Shown here: one piece after another, positions 32,862-42,671 of the stretch
Layout: each line of letters starts with the position of its first letter
Numbering within the stretch: position 1 is the first letter of the stretch
Origin: Pseudoduganella namucuonensis
Lineage (GTDB): Bacteria > Pseudomonadota > Gammaproteobacteria > Burkholderiales > Burkholderiaceae_D
Direction: 5' to 3'
Assembly: GCF_900116645.1 (NCBI RefSeq)
Contig: NZ_FPBO01000012.1
Coordinates: 144,804-208,803, forward strand
Length of the DNA stretch: 64,000 bases
Program-made: the position numbers and the translations under genes
The notes under the pieces: generated by a model
The model's input: only the letters and a program-made list of their open reading frames with translations
What the model was told of the DNA's origin: nothing
Database searches by the model: none

Positions 32862-33446
32862 ATGTCGGCCAACACCATCGAAATCAACCGGCGGATGGAC
32901 AAGTTCGATGGACACCAGCAGGTGTGGGTGTTCGGTTACGGTTCACTGATCTACAAGGCGGACTTCCCCTACCTGGAACGCCGCCCGGCCCATATCCAGG
33001 GCTGGGCGCGGCGCTTCTGGCAGGGCTCGCACGACCACCGCGGCACGCCCGACGCGCCGGGCCGGGTGGTGACCATCATTCCCCAGACGGGCGCCGTCTG
33101 CCACGGCATGGCCTACCTGATCGCCCCGGAGGTGTTCGAGCACCTGGACTACCGGGAAAAGAACGGCTACCTGCGGGTGGTGGTGGACATCGGCATGGAG
33201 GATGGCGACCGCGGCGTGGCGGAGGGCGTGGTCTATATCGCGCGGGAGGACAACGCGGCCTACCTGGGCGCGGCCAGCGAGGAGGAGATCGCCCACCACA
33301 TCGCCCGCTCCGCCGGCCCCAGCGGCCCCAACAGCGACTACCTGATGCAGCTCGCCATCAGCCTGCGCGAAATGGGCAAGCACGATCCGCACGTGTTCGC
33401 CATCGAGCAGTTCCTCGTGGACCTCATCAACAGCGGCGAAATCTGA
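32862..33446 (+). CDS. chaC: Glutathione-specific gamma-glutamylcyclotransferase ChaC
   Basis: A 194-residue enzyme that splits glutathione into 5-oxoproline and Cys-Gly. The substrate loop is VWVFGYGSLIYKADFPY, and the catalytic Glu is in LDYREKNGYLRVVVDI. Typical segments WARRFWQGSHDHRGTP and YLMQLAISLREMG are present. Cytosolic. It begins 25 nt after the LysR gene on the same strand, but nothing links them functionally. Confidence 0.93.
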   Translation: MSANTIEINRRMDKFDGHQQVWVFGYGSLIYKADFPYLERRPAHIQGWARRFWQGSHDHRGTPDAPGRVVTIIPQTGAVCHGMAYLIAPEVFEHLDYREKNGYLRVVVDIGMEDGDRGVAEGVVYIAREDNAAYLGAASEEEIAHHIARSAGPSGPNSDYLMQLAISLREMGKHDPHVFAIEQFLVDLINSGEI

Positions 33447-33458
33447 GTAGCCCCCGGT

Positions 33459-34625
33459 CTAGAACAAATCCATCTGCCCCGCCGACGCGGCCGCCTTGGC
33501 CTTCGCGCCCATGGGGGGCACCACCAGCGGGCGCTTGAAGGCGGAGGCGTCCAGCTGGCGGAAACGGGTGCCGCGCTTTTCCATGCCGAAGCGGCGGATG
33601 GCCTTCTCGGCGCGCTGGCGCACCAGGTCCGCCCACACGCCCTCGCCGCTCATGCGCTTGCCGAAGTCGCTGTCGTAGTCCTTGCCGCCCCGCATGTCGC
33701 GCACGCGGTTCATCACGCGCTGCGCGCGCTCCGGGAAATGCGCCTCCAGCCACTGCTGGAACAGCGGACTCACCTCCCACGGCAGCCTGAGGATGATGTA
33801 GTTGGCGTTCAGCGCCCCCGCCTCGAAGGCCGCCTCGATCACCCGCTCCAGGTCCGGCTCGGTGATGAAGGGAATCACGGGCGCGACGCTGACGCCGACC
33901 GGGATGCCGGCCTCGCTCAGCGTGCGTATCGTGCGCAGCCGCCGCGCCGGGCTGGCCGCGCGCGGCTCCAGCGTGCGCGCGATGGCCGGGTCCAGCGTGG
34001 TGATGGTGATGGCCACCGAGGCCTGCCGCCTGGCAGCCATCCCGGCCAGCAGGTCGATGTCGCGCTCGATCAGCGAGGACTTGGTGATCAGCCCCACCGG
34101 ATGCCCGCACTCGTGCAGCACCTCCAGTATCCGCCGCGTCAGCCCCAGGCCCCGCTCGCAGGGCTGGTAGGCGTCGGTGTTGACGCCCAGCGCGATCGAC
34201 TCGGGCACATAGGACGGCCGGGCCAGCTCCTGGCGCAGCAATTCCGGCGCGTTCACCTTGGCGAAGATGCGGCTTTCGAAATCCATGCCGGGCGACAGCC
34301 CCAGGTAGCTGTGCGTGGGCCGCGCGAAGCAGTAAATGCAGCCGTGCTCGCAGCCGCGATACGGGTTCAGCGACACGTTGAAGGGGATGTCCGGCGAGCT
34401 GTTGCGCGTCAGGATGCTTTTGGCGATCTCGTCGGTGATGTGGGTCTTGAACACGCGCGGCCCGCCATCGCCGTCCCCGTCCTCGCTGCCCCAGCCATCG
34501 TCGAATTGCTCCCTGCCGTGCACCTCGTAGCGCCCCTGCAGATTGGACACCGCGCCGCGGCCCTTTTGCGCGCGCAGCGGCGCCGGCGGGAGCATGGGCT
34601 GGCCTTCAATATCGTCGTCCTGCAT
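33459..34625 (-). CDS. PA0069-family radical SAM protein (SplB-like), SOS-box controlled
   Basis: A 388-residue radical SAM protein. The 4Fe-4S cysteines are C92, C96 and C99 in [22 protein letters not shown]-binding strands follow ([39 protein letters not shown]). The C-terminal tail is basic and ends MDLF. This family resembles spore photoproduct lyase in its core. A LexA-like box lies 12 nt upstream of the ATG, and P. aeruginosa PA0069 is, as I recall, LexA-regulated, so a DNA-damage role is likely. The start MQDDDIEG is chosen because a longer frame would run through the operator. Confidence 0.9.
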   Translation of the reverse strand: MQDDDIEGQPMLPPAPLRAQKGRGAVSNLQGRYEVHGREQFDDGWGSEDGDGDGGPRVFKTHITDEIAKSILTRNSSPDIPFNVSLNPYRGCEHGCIYCFARPTHSYLGLSPGMDFESRIFAKVNAPELLRQELARPSYVPESIALGVNTDAYQPCERGLGLTRRILEVLHECGHPVGLITKSSLIERDIDLLAGMAARRQASVAITITTLDPAIARTLEPRAASPARRLRTIRTLSEAGIPVGVSVAPVIPFITEPDLERVIEAAFEAGALNANYIILRLPWEVSPLFQQWLEAHFPERAQRVMNRVRDMRGGKDYDSDFGKRMSGEGVWADLVRQRAEKAIRRFGMEKRGTRFRQLDASAFKRPLVVPPMGAKAKAAASAGQMDLF

Positions 34626-34637
34626 GACAACCTCGCA

Positions 34638-34657
34638 TACTGTATATATATCCAGTA
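34638..34657 (-). promoter_or_regulatory. LexA (SOS) box
   Basis: TACTGTATATATATCCAGTA has the CTG, ten bases, CAG spacing and differs by one base from the perfect E. coli-type palindrome. It lies 12-32 nt upstream of the radical SAM start codon, where bound LexA would block transcription. The next gene in the other direction is 131 nt away. Confidence 0.85.
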
Positions 34658-34788
34658 TTTTAGGCCGTTTGGGGCGTCTTCGCAACACCGCCAACAACAA
34701 TTGCTATCGGAAAGAATTTTCCCCGTATAGGCAGCGCATAATCACCCGAAAGGTCACTTTTTTTTTCCATCCACCTTGGGAAGTCGCT

Positions 34789-36972
34789 ATGCTGAAAAAC
34801 CTGAAAATCGCCAGCCGCCTGGGAATGGGCTTTGGCTGCGTCGTCCTCCTGTTGTTGATCCTGTCCGTCGTCAGTGTGCAGCGGCTGGGCACGGTCAACG
34901 AGAGCACGCGCGTCATATATGAGGAGCACTACGCCAAGGTCGTGCTGCTGAACGAGGTGCTGAAGAACAGCATGGACAACGCCCGGCAAATGCGCAACAT
35001 GCTGCTGTCCACCTCCGACGCCGAGGCGGACAGGTATAAGCAGCTGGTCGAGGCCAACCGCACCGAGAATGCCGCCGGCCTGGCCAAGGTCGAAAAACTG
35101 CTGAGCACCGACAAGGGCAAGCAGTTGTTCAAGGAGATCACCGACCGGCGCGCCGTGGTGTCGACCAGGTACGACGGGTTTTATGCGCTGGTCAAGAGCG
35201 ACCGCAAGGCCGCGATCGAATACCTGAAGAACGACTTCGCGCCGGCCAACGACCTGTTCTGGCAATCGCTGGAGGCGCTGGCGAAAATGCAGGCCGAGTT
35301 GATGGACAAGGCGGCCGACGAGGCGTCCGCCACCTACGACTCGACCCGCACGCTGGTGATGTCGCTGGCCGGCGCCGCGATCGTCCTGTCGATCGCCATC
35401 GCCGCCTGGATCACGCTGAGCATCACCGGTCCGCTGAAGGTGGCGGTGCAGGTGGCCGAGGGGGTGGAGGGGGGCGACCTGTCGATGACGATCGACGACA
35501 GCGCCAAGGATGAAACCGGCCAGCTGCTGCGCGCCATGCGCAAGCTGGTCGCCAAGCTCAACCAGGTGATCTCCGGCCAGCAAAAGGCGGTGGAGGCGGC
35601 CAACCGCGGCAAGTTCGACGTGCGCATCGATCTGGGCGGCCTGCAGGGCTTCCAGAAGGACCTGGGCGAGGGGCTGAACCAGCTGATGGTGACCACCGGC
35701 GCCAGCATCGACGACGTGGTGCGCGTGATGGGCGCCCTGTCCGAGGGCGAACTGGACAAGACCATCACCAAGCAGTACGAGGGCGCGTTCGACGATCTGA
35801 AGAAATACGCCAACAACACCGTCGCCAAGCTGGGCCAGGTGATCGAGGGCCAGAAGCGCGTGGTGGAGGCGGCCAACCACGGCAACTTCGAGGCGCGCGT
35901 GGACCTGGGCGGGCTGCAGGGCTTCCAGAAGGAGCTGGGCGAGGGCCTGAACCGCCTGATGACCACCACCGGCGCCAGCATCTCCGACGTGGTGCGGGTG
36001 ATGGGCGCGCTGGCCGAGGGCGACCTCACCAAGACCATCGACAAGCCGTACGAGGGCAGCTTCGGCGAACTGAAAGAGTACGCCAACAACACCGTGGGCA
36101 AGCTGCTGCAGGTGGTGACGGAGGTGAACGCCGGCGCCCATTCGCTGTCCAGCGCGTCCGAGGAGGTTAGCGCCACGGCGCAGGCGCTGTCGCAGGCCGC
36201 CAGCGAGCAGGCCGCCGGCGTCGAGGAGACCAGCGCCTCGATCGAGCAGATGACGTCGTCGATCGCGCAGAACACCGAGAACGCCAGGGCCACCGACGGC
36301 ATGGCGGCCAAGGCCTCGCAGGAGGCCACCGAGGGCGGCGAGGCGGTCGACGCGACCGTGGCGGCGATGAAGCAGATCGCGCGCAAGATCGGCATCATCG
36401 ACGACATCGCCTACCAGACCAACCTGCTGGCGCTGAACGCGGCCATCGAGGCGGCGCGCGCGGGCGAGCACGGCAAGGGCTTCGCGGTGGTGGCGGCCGA
36501 GGTGCGCAAGCTGGCCGAGCGCAGCCAGGTGGCGGCCCAGGAGATCGGCGAGGTGGCCACCAGCAGCGTGGAACTGGCCGAGCGCGCCGGCCTGCTGCTG
36601 GACCAGATGGTGCCCAACATCAAGAAAACCTCGGGACTGGTGCAGGAGATCGCCGCCGCCTCGGAGGAGCAGTCGGCCGGCGTGGCGCAGATCAATTCGG
36701 CCGTCAACCAGCTCAGCCAGACCACCCAGCAGAACGCCAGCAGTTCGGAGCAGCTGGCCGCGACCGCCGAGGAGATGAGCAGCCAGGCCGAGCAGCTGCA
36801 GCAGACCATGGGCTTCTTCAAGGTCCACACCGCGCCGCACCACGGCGCGCCGACGGCGCCGGTGCGCAAGCAGGCCGCCACCGGCCGGGCGTCCGTCCGC
36901 GGCAAGGAGGTGTACACCATGCGCGCCGTCATGCCGAACGACGTGGACGAGACCGACTTCGCCCGCTTCTAA
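34789..36972 (+). CDS. Methyl-accepting chemotaxis protein with tandem HAMP-like repeats
   Basis: A 727-residue chemoreceptor. The first helix is [20 protein letters not shown] four-helix-bundle sensor follows (to about residue 185), then a second helix ([20 protein letters not shown]) and HAMP. Next come two near-identical 90-residue units ([20 protein letters not shown] and [20 protein letters not shown]), each ending in YANNTV. The signalling hairpin is intact ([40 protein letters not shown]). A 60-residue tail ends DETDFARF with no CheR pentapeptide. The start is the ATG after GGGA; upstream in-frame residues are antisense to the radical SAM gene. Confidence 0.93.
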   Translation: MLKNLKIASRLGMGFGCVVLLLLILSVVSVQRLGTVNESTRVIYEEHYAKVVLLNEVLKNSMDNARQMRNMLLSTSDAEADRYKQLVEANRTENAAGLAKVEKLLSTDKGKQLFKEITDRRAVVSTRYDGFYALVKSDRKAAIEYLKNDFAPANDLFWQSLEALAKMQAELMDKAADEASATYDSTRTLVMSLAGAAIVLSIAIAAWITLSITGPLKVAVQVAEGVEGGDLSMTIDDSAKDETGQLLRAMRKLVAKLNQVISGQQKAVEAANRGKFDVRIDLGGLQGFQKDLGEGLNQLMVTTGASIDDVVRVMGALSEGELDKTITKQYEGAFDDLKKYANNTVAKLGQVIEGQKRVVEAANHGNFEARVDLGGLQGFQKELGEGLNRLMTTTGASISDVVRVMGALAEGDLTKTIDKPYEGSFGELKEYANNTVGKLLQVVTEVNAGAHSLSSASEEVSATAQALSQAASEQAAGVEETSASIEQMTSSIAQNTENARATDGMAAKASQEATEGGEAVDATVAAMKQIARKIGIIDDIAYQTNLLALNAAIEAARAGEHGKGFAVVAAEVRKLAERSQVAAQEIGEVATSSVELAERAGLLLDQMVPNIKKTSGLVQEIAAASEEQSAGVAQINSAVNQLSQTTQQNASSSEQLAATAEEMSSQAEQLQQTMGFFKVHTAPHHGAPTAPVRKQAATGRASVRGKEVYTMRAVMPNDVDETDFARF
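35581..36120 (+). repeat. Tandem 270-bp duplication inside the chemoreceptor gene
   Basis: Two consecutive 270-nt units (35581-35850 and 35851-36120) encode 90-residue poly-HAMP segments that align without gaps. Both contain GASI(D/S)DVVRVMGAL and end YANNTV(A/G)KL. This is an in-frame internal duplication. Confidence 0.85.
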
Positions 36973-37050
36973 ACACGCTTCCAAGCCCGCTTCCGGGCCG
37001 GCTTCGGGCCCGCGCGCGCCGCCCCTCCCCGTCCCTTCCAGCCCCTGGTT

Positions 37051-37086
37051 CTCCGGCCCCGCGCGCCCCGCGCGGGGCCGGAGTTT
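37051..37086 (+). terminator. Strong GC hairpin after the chemoreceptor gene
   Basis: CTCCGGCCCCGCGCG (37051-37065) and its exact complement (37069-37083) flank a CCC loop, followed by TTT. It lies 78 nt after the stop codon. The stem is very stable; the T run is short. Confidence 0.7.
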
Positions 37087-37244
37087 CGTTGTGAGCCAGC
37101 TAACTGGTATCATGCGCACTGTCCCAGGTGCCGTGCGCCCGGCGCCACGCCGCCGCGCATCCTAGCCGATTTCACCAACACCGCCAGACCGCATCCGCGC
37201 TCCTTGCCGCGGCGGCCTGTTTATCGACCCGAATAGACAACGAC

Positions 37245-37847
37245 ATGACCAACACGACGACCAACCTGCCTTCGCTCGGGAGCCGCATCGCGCTCGCGTT
37301 CAGCACCTTCTTCCGCACCTTGTCGGATCCGCAATTCGCCGCCCGCCTGCAGCGCATCGACCAGCCCATGGCCGCGCCGACGGCGGCGCCGACCGCGGCC
37401 CCCACCGCCGCCCCAACCGCGGCGCCAACGCCCGCCCCCACCGCCGCGCCCATCGTGCTGCGCGAGGCGACGCCGGACGCCGCCTTGCAATTGCTAAGCC
37501 TCCTGCAGCGCGAGGCGCGCCTGATCGACTTCACCCAGGAAAACCTGACCGCCTACGCCGACGCCGACATCGGCGCCGCCGCGCGCGTGGTGCACGAGGG
37601 TTGCGCCAAGGTGCTGCGCGAGCACTTCACCATCGAACCGGTGCGCGCCGAGGCCGAGGGCAGCCGCGTGACGCTGGAGGCGGGCTTCGACGCCGCCGCC
37701 GTGCGCCTGACCGGCAACGTGGTGGGCAAGGCCCCGTTCAAGGGCAGCCTGAGCCATCGCGGCTGGCGCGCCACCAGCGTGCGCCTGCCGAAACTGGCCG
37801 AGGCGCACGACGCCAAGGTCCTGGCCCCGGCGGAGGTGGAACTGTGA
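37245..37847 (+). CDS. DUF2760 domain protein, first gene of a two-Hsp70 operon
   Basis: A 200-residue protein of unknown function. The N-terminus (SLGSRIALAFSTFFRTLSDP) may be an amphipathic or membrane-associated helix. A linker of APT repeats (about residues 42-66) follows, and a C-terminal domain (ALQLLSLLQREARLIDFTQE; ALREHFTI-type core; GSLSHRGWRATSVRLPKLAE) matches DUF2760. Its stop overlaps the GTG of the next gene (GTGA), so the two proteins are translationally coupled and probably act together. The ATG at 37245 begins MTNTTTNLP; the next gene carries a similar MTNTTSGP, suggesting sequence exchange at the junction. Confidence 0.85.
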   Translation: MTNTTTNLPSLGSRIALAFSTFFRTLSDPQFAARLQRIDQPMAAPTAAPTAAPTAAPTAAPTPAPTAAPIVLREATPDAALQLLSLLQREARLIDFTQENLTAYADADIGAAARVVHEGCAKVLREHFTIEPVRAEAEGSRVTLEAGFDAAAVRLTGNVVGKAPFKGSLSHRGWRATSVRLPKLAEAHDAKVLAPAEVEL

Positions 37848-39730
37848 GCGACAACATGACCAACACGACGAGCGGCCCGCGCTACGCCATCGGCATCGAC
37901 CTGGGCACCACCCACAGCGCCCTGTCCTATGTGGACCTGGAGGCCAGCGACGGCGAGCAGACCGCGCAAGCGGTGCTGAACGTGCCGCAGTTGACGGCGC
38001 CGGGCACGGTGGAGGAGCTGGCGCTGCTGCCCTCCTTCCTGTACCTGCCGCACCCGGACGAGATGGCGCCGGGCCAGCTGGCCCTGCCGTGGCAGGACGA
38101 CGACCAGGGCCCGGTGGCCGGCGAGATGGCGCGCAGCCGCGGCGCCACCACGCCGATCCGCCTGGTGTCCAGCGCCAAGAGCTGGCTGTGCCACCCCGGC
38201 GTGGACCGCCGCGCCGCCATCCTGCCGAACGACGCGCCGGAGGAAGTGGCGCGCGTCTCGCCGCTGGAGGCGTCCACCCGCTACCTGTCGCACCTGCGCC
38301 AGGCCTGGGACGCGGCCCATCCGGAAGCGCCCTTCGCCGAGCAGGCCGTGACGGTCACCATTCCCGCCTCCTTCGATCCGGGCGCGCGCGAACTGACGGC
38401 CGACGCGGCGCGCGCCGCCGGCTACGAGGGCCTGACCCTGCTGGAGGAGCCGCAGGCGGCGCTGTACAGCTGGATCCAGGGCAGCGAGGGCAAATGGCGC
38501 AAGGAGGTCAAGCCGGGCGACATCATCCTGGTGGTGGACGTGGGCGGCGGCACCAGCGACTTCTCGCTGATCGCCGTGCTCGAACGCGACGGCGTGCTGG
38601 AGCCGCACCGCGTGGCCGTGGGCGACCACATCCTGCTGGGCGGCGACAATATGGACCTGGCGCTGGCCCACCTGCTGGCGCGCAAGCTGGCCGCCAACGG
38701 CACCCAGCTGGACGCGTGGCAGCTGCGCGCGCTGACCTACGCCTGCCGCGCGGGCAAGGAGGCGCTGCTGGCCGACGCCAGCGTGGAGAGTTGGCCCGTG
38801 GTGGTGCCCAGCCGCGGCTCGAAACTGATCGGCGGCTCGATCCGCACGGAGCTGACGCGCGCCGAGGTGGTGACCTTCATCCTGGACGGCTTCTTCCCGA
38901 AAGTGGAGGCGTCGGCCCGTCCGGCCGTGCGCACCCGCGCGGGCCTGACGCAGCTTGGCCTGCCCTACGCGCAGGACGCGGGCGTGACGCGCCACCTGGC
39001 CTCCTTCCTGGCCCGCCAGCTGGGCGCCACCAGCGAACTGCAAGGCTACGAGGGCCGGCAGGCCGCCGACGCGACCTTCCTGCATCCCACCGCCGTGCTG
39101 TTCAACGGCGGCGTGTTCAAGTCCGACCTGCTGGCGGCGCGCGTGATGGAAACCATCAACGAGTGGCTGTACCTGGAAGGGTCGGAGCCGGCCCGCATGC
39201 TGGGCGGCGCGGACCTGGACCTGGCGGTGGCGCGCGGCGCGGCCTACTACAGCTACGTGCGGCGCGGCAGCGGCGTGCGCATCCGCGGCGGCACGGCGCG
39301 CTCCTACTACGTGGCCGTGGAGTCCTCGATGCCGGCCATCCCGGGCATGGAGCCGCCGATCCAGGCGCTGTGCGTGGCGCCGTTCGGCATGGAGGAAGGC
39401 AACGACATGGAACTGCCCGGCCAGGAGTTCGGCCTGGTGGTCGGCGAGCCGGTGCGCTTCCGCTTCTTCGAATCGTCCACCCGCCGCCAGGACCAGATCG
39501 GCGACCTGCTGGACTTCTGGGGTCCGGAGGAACTGACGGAGCTGAACGAGATCGAGATGACGCTGTCGCCGGAGGGCCGCCAGCCGGGCGACGTGGTGCA
39601 AGTCAGGCTGCACGCGCTGGCCACCGAGTCGGGCACGCTGGAGCTGGTCGCGGCCTCCAGGGACAGCGGCCAGCGCTGGAAGGTGGAGTTCGACGTGCGC
39701 GCCGGGGCCAACGCCGACGCCGCCGCGTGA
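37844..39730 (+). CDS. Atypical Hsp70-family ATPase A
   Basis: A 628-residue Hsp70-like protein. ATPase motifs are intact: IGIDLGTTHSALSYV, VVDVGGGTSDFSLIAVL, and VLFNGGVFKSDLLAARV in place of the usual GGATRMP. Where DnaK has the VKRFMGR stretch it has SSAKSWLCHPGVDRRAAILP, shared with the next protein. After the ATPase core there is a beta-rich domain (FGLVVGEPVRFRFFESSTRR; LATESGTLELVAASRDSG) but no recognisable LLLDV linker or helical lid. The GTG start overlaps DUF2760. Not DnaK and not HscA; client unknown. Confidence 0.88.
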   Translation: MSDNMTNTTSGPRYAIGIDLGTTHSALSYVDLEASDGEQTAQAVLNVPQLTAPGTVEELALLPSFLYLPHPDEMAPGQLALPWQDDDQGPVAGEMARSRGATTPIRLVSSAKSWLCHPGVDRRAAILPNDAPEEVARVSPLEASTRYLSHLRQAWDAAHPEAPFAEQAVTVTIPASFDPGARELTADAARAAGYEGLTLLEEPQAALYSWIQGSEGKWRKEVKPGDIILVVDVGGGTSDFSLIAVLERDGVLEPHRVAVGDHILLGGDNMDLALAHLLARKLAANGTQLDAWQLRALTYACRAGKEALLADASVESWPVVVPSRGSKLIGGSIRTELTRAEVVTFILDGFFPKVEASARPAVRTRAGLTQLGLPYAQDAGVTRHLASFLARQLGATSELQGYEGRQAADATFLHPTAVLFNGGVFKSDLLAARVMETINEWLYLEGSEPARMLGGADLDLAVARGAAYYSYVRRGSGVRIRGGTARSYYVAVESSMPAIPGMEPPIQALCVAPFGMEEGNDMELPGQEFGLVVGEPVRFRFFESSTRRQDQIGDLLDFWGPEELTELNEIEMTLSPEGRQPGDVVQVRLHALATESGTLELVAASRDSGQRWKVEFDVRAGANADAAA

Positions 39731-39743
39731 TGAAGCCGGCGCG

Positions 39744-42623
39744 ATGAAGCCATATCTCGTCAGCATCGACCTGGGCACCACCAACACGGTGCTGGCCTGG
39801 TCCGAACCCGGTTCGGAAGAGGTGCGCTTGTTCGACATCGAGCAACTGGTGGCGCCGGGCGAGATCGGCGCCGCTCCCCTGCTGCCGTCGCTGCGCTACC
39901 ATCCCGCCGACGGCGAGCTGGCGGCCGGCGAACTGCAGCTGCCTTGGCGGCGGGACGACGTGGCGGGCGTGGCCCAGGTGGCCGTGGGTCGCCTGGCGCG
40001 CAAACTGGGCGCGCAGGTGCCGGGGCGGCTGGTCTCCAGCGCCAAGAGCTGGCTGTCGCACCCCAACGTGGACCGGATGGCGGCCATCCTGCCGTGGGGC
40101 GCCGAGGCCGACGTGGCCAAGGTGTCGCCGGTGGCGGCCAGCGCCTCCTACCTGGCGCACGTGCGGGCGGCGTGGAACGCGCGCTTCCCCGGGCATCCGC
40201 TGGAAAAGCAGCAACTGGTGCTGACCATACCCGCGTCCTTCGACGAGGGCGCGCGCGCGCTGACGCTGGAGGCGGCGCGCATGGCGGGCCTGCCCGCGCT
40301 GCGGCTGCTGGAGGAGCCGCAGGCGGCCTTCTACGACTGGCTGTACCGCCACCGCGCCACGCTGGCCGCGGAGCTGGCCGGGTCGCGCCTGGTGCTGGTG
40401 TGCGACGTGGGCGGCGGCACCACGGACTTCAGCCTGATCAAGGTCGAGTTGCGCGACGGGGAGCCTCTGCTCACGCGCATCGGCGTGGGCAACCACCTGA
40501 TACTGGGCGGCGACAATATGGACCTGGCGCTGGCGCGCCTGGTGGAGACCCGCCTCGCCGGCGGCGACCCGCTGGCGGCCAGGCTGTCGGCGGCCCGCAT
40601 GGCGCAGCTGACCGAACGCTGCCGCGCGGCCAAGGAGCAGTTGCTGGCGGCGGACGCGCCGGACAAGGTGCCGGTGACGCTGCTGGGCGGCGGTTCGAAG
40701 CTGATCGGCGGCACGCGCACCGTGGAGCTGGCGCGCGACGAGGTCGAATGCATGGTGGTGGACGGCTTCTTCCCCATGGGCGCGGCCGACCAGCAAGCCA
40801 CCAGGACGCGCGGCGGCATCGTCGAATTCGGCCTGCCCTACGCCAGCGACGCGGCCATCACGCGCCACCTGGCCAGCTTCCTGCACCAGCACGCGGCGGC
40901 CGCGCGCGAGGCGCTGGGCCAACCGGACGCCGGCGCCGCCGGCCTGCCCATGCCGGACACCTTGCTGCTCAACGGCGGCGTGTTCCGCGCCGACGCGCTG
41001 GCCAAACGCCTGGCCGCCACGCTGGCGGCGTGGCGCGGCGCGCCGCTGCGCGTGCTGCACAACGAGAATCCGGACGTGGCGGTGGCGCGCGGCGGCGTCG
41101 CCTACGCGCTCGGCAAGCAGGGCCGGGCGCCGTCGATCGGCGGCGGCTCTCCGCGCTCCTACTTCCTGCTGCTGGACTCCGAGCGCGCCGAGGCGGGCCA
41201 CGCCGACCACGCCCCCCACGCCACCCGCCGCGCCGTCTGCGTGCTGCCGCGCGGCGTCGAGACCGGCGCCGAGATCCGCCTGGCCGGCCGCAGCTTCGCG
41301 CTGCGCCTGGGACGCCCCGTGCGCTTCCACCTGGTGTCCTCCAACGCGGACGCCGGCCCCGTTCCGCGTCCCGGCGACCTGGTGGACCTCGACCCGTCCG
41401 GCTTCGTGCGCCTGCCCCCCATCGCCACCGTGCTGCGGGACAGCGGCGACGCCGGCGCGCGCAAGGAGATCCCGGTGGAGCTGGCGGCCTCGCTGAGCGA
41501 GGTGGGCACGCTGGAAATGCACTGCATCGCCACCGACGTCAAAACGGGCAACGGCAAGCCCCAACGCTGGCGGCTCGAATTCCAGCTGCGCAGCGACGGC
41601 GCCCCGGCCCAGGCGGGGGACGCGGCCGAGGAGCTGGCCCTGCCGCCGCGCTACAAGGACGCGCTGGAAAAGCTGGACCGCATCTTCGGCTCGCGCGCGC
41701 AGCAGGTGGAAACCAAGGAGGTGCGCCAGTTGGCGCGCCAGCTGGAACACCTGCTGGGCGCGCGCGAGACCTGGCCGACGCCGCTGCTGCGCCACCTGTT
41801 CGACGCGCTGCTGCAGCGCGCCAAGGGCCGCCGCCGCTCGGCCGAGCATGAACGGGCCTGGCTGAACCTGGCGGGCTACTGTCTGCGCCCCGGCTTCGGC
41901 CACCCGCTGGACGAATGGCGCGTCGAGCAGATCTGGGCCATGTTCGCGGCCGGCCTGCAGCACCACAAGGACAGCCAGGCCTGCTCGGAATGGTGGACCC
42001 TGTGGCGCCGCGTCGCCGGTGGTCTGGGCGTGGACGAGCAACTGCGCCTGCTGGACGATTTCGCCTTCAACCTGCAGGCCGACGAGCAGGAACGGGGCCG
42101 CCGTCCCGTCACGCTGGTGAACGGCAGCGAGGAGGACATGCTGCGAATCGGCGCCTCGCTGGAGCGCATCCCCGCCGCGTACAAGGCCGAAATTGGCGCC
42201 TGGCTGCTGGAACAGCTGCTCAAGGCGGGCGGAGACAAGGCAGGCGGAGACAAGGCGGAGGCGACGCAGGGCCGCTACCTGTGGGCGCTGAGCCGCGTGG
42301 GCGCGCGCCAACCCTTCCATGGCAGCGCGCACGACGTGGCGCCGGTGGAGGCGGTGGAGGCGTGGCTGGCGGCCATCCTCGGCATGGACTGGAAGAAGGT
42401 GGAGCCGGCCGGATTCGCCGCCGCGCACCTGGCGCGCATGACGGGCGACCGCCAGCGCGACATCAATCCCGAACTGCGCGCGCAGGTGCTGCAGCGGCTG
42501 GAGGCCGCGCGCGCGCCGGCGGCGTGGGGCGCGATGGTGGCCGAGGTGGTGGAGCTGGACCAGGCGGTCGAGAAGCGCATGCTGGGCGAATCGCTGCCGC
42601 CGGGCTTGAAGCTGATCAGCTAA
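39744..42623 (+). CDS. Atypical Hsp70-family ATPase B with long C-terminal extension (DUF3731-like)
   Basis: A 959-residue paralogue of the preceding protein: VSIDLGTTNTVLAWS, LVCDVGGGTTDFSLIKV, SSAKSWLSHPNVDRMAAILP, ILGGDNMDLALARLV and TLLLNGGVFRADALAKR. A beta domain (RSFALRLGRPVRFHLVSSNA) is followed by about 330 residues of helical extension (ALEKLDRIFGSRAQQVETKE; GYCLRPGFGHPLDEWRVEQI; YLWALSRVGARQPFHGSAHD) that I match from memory to DUF3731. The gap to the previous gene is 13 nt. The two ATPases may work as a pair, one carrying an extra helical arm for partner binding. Confidence 0.88.
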   Translation: MKPYLVSIDLGTTNTVLAWSEPGSEEVRLFDIEQLVAPGEIGAAPLLPSLRYHPADGELAAGELQLPWRRDDVAGVAQVAVGRLARKLGAQVPGRLVSSAKSWLSHPNVDRMAAILPWGAEADVAKVSPVAASASYLAHVRAAWNARFPGHPLEKQQLVLTIPASFDEGARALTLEAARMAGLPALRLLEEPQAAFYDWLYRHRATLAAELAGSRLVLVCDVGGGTTDFSLIKVELRDGEPLLTRIGVGNHLILGGDNMDLALARLVETRLAGGDPLAARLSAARMAQLTERCRAAKEQLLAADAPDKVPVTLLGGGSKLIGGTRTVELARDEVECMVVDGFFPMGAADQQATRTRGGIVEFGLPYASDAAITRHLASFLHQHAAAAREALGQPDAGAAGLPMPDTLLLNGGVFRADALAKRLAATLAAWRGAPLRVLHNENPDVAVARGGVAYALGKQGRAPSIGGGSPRSYFLLLDSERAEAGHADHAPHATRRAVCVLPRGVETGAEIRLAGRSFALRLGRPVRFHLVSSNADAGPVPRPGDLVDLDPSGFVRLPPIATVLRDSGDAGARKEIPVELAASLSEVGTLEMHCIATDVKTGNGKPQRWRLEFQLRSDGAPAQAGDAAEELALPPRYKDALEKLDRIFGSRAQQVETKEVRQLARQLEHLLGARETWPTPLLRHLFDALLQRAKGRRRSAEHERAWLNLAGYCLRPGFGHPLDEWRVEQIWAMFAAGLQHHKDSQACSEWWTLWRRVAGGLGVDEQLRLLDDFAFNLQADEQERGRRPVTLVNGSEEDMLRIGASLERIPAAYKAEIGAWLLEQLLKAGGDKAGGDKAEATQGRYLWALSRVGARQPFHGSAHDVAPVEAVEAWLAAILGMDWKKVEPAGFAAAHLARMTGDRQRDINPELRAQVLQRLEAARAPAAWGAMVAEVVELDQAVEKRMLGESLPPGLKLIS

Positions 42624-42640
42624 AACCCGCCCCCAAGGCC

Positions 42641-42667
42641 GGGGACAGACCCGCGGGGTCTGTCCCC
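42641..42667. repeat. Intergenic palindrome of the GGGG(A/T)CAG family, copy 4
   Basis: GGGGACAGACC (42641-42651) and GGTCTGTCCCC (42657-42667) pair perfectly around CGCGG, between the convergent Hsp70 B and DTW genes. It is nearly identical to the element at 10041, with compensating changes in both arms that keep the stem paired. Confidence 0.8.
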
Positions 42668-42671
42668 AGGG

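Noticed and set aside
37370..37460. Short GC-rich repeats resembling a repeat array
   Set aside because: They encode an APT-repeat linker inside the DUF2760 gene; units are 6-12 nt without spacers, so this is not CRISPR.
37844..42623. The two Hsp70 genes as a duplicated dnaK
   Set aside because: They lack the DnaK linker and lid, have different adenosine-side motifs, and are not next to grpE or dnaJ.
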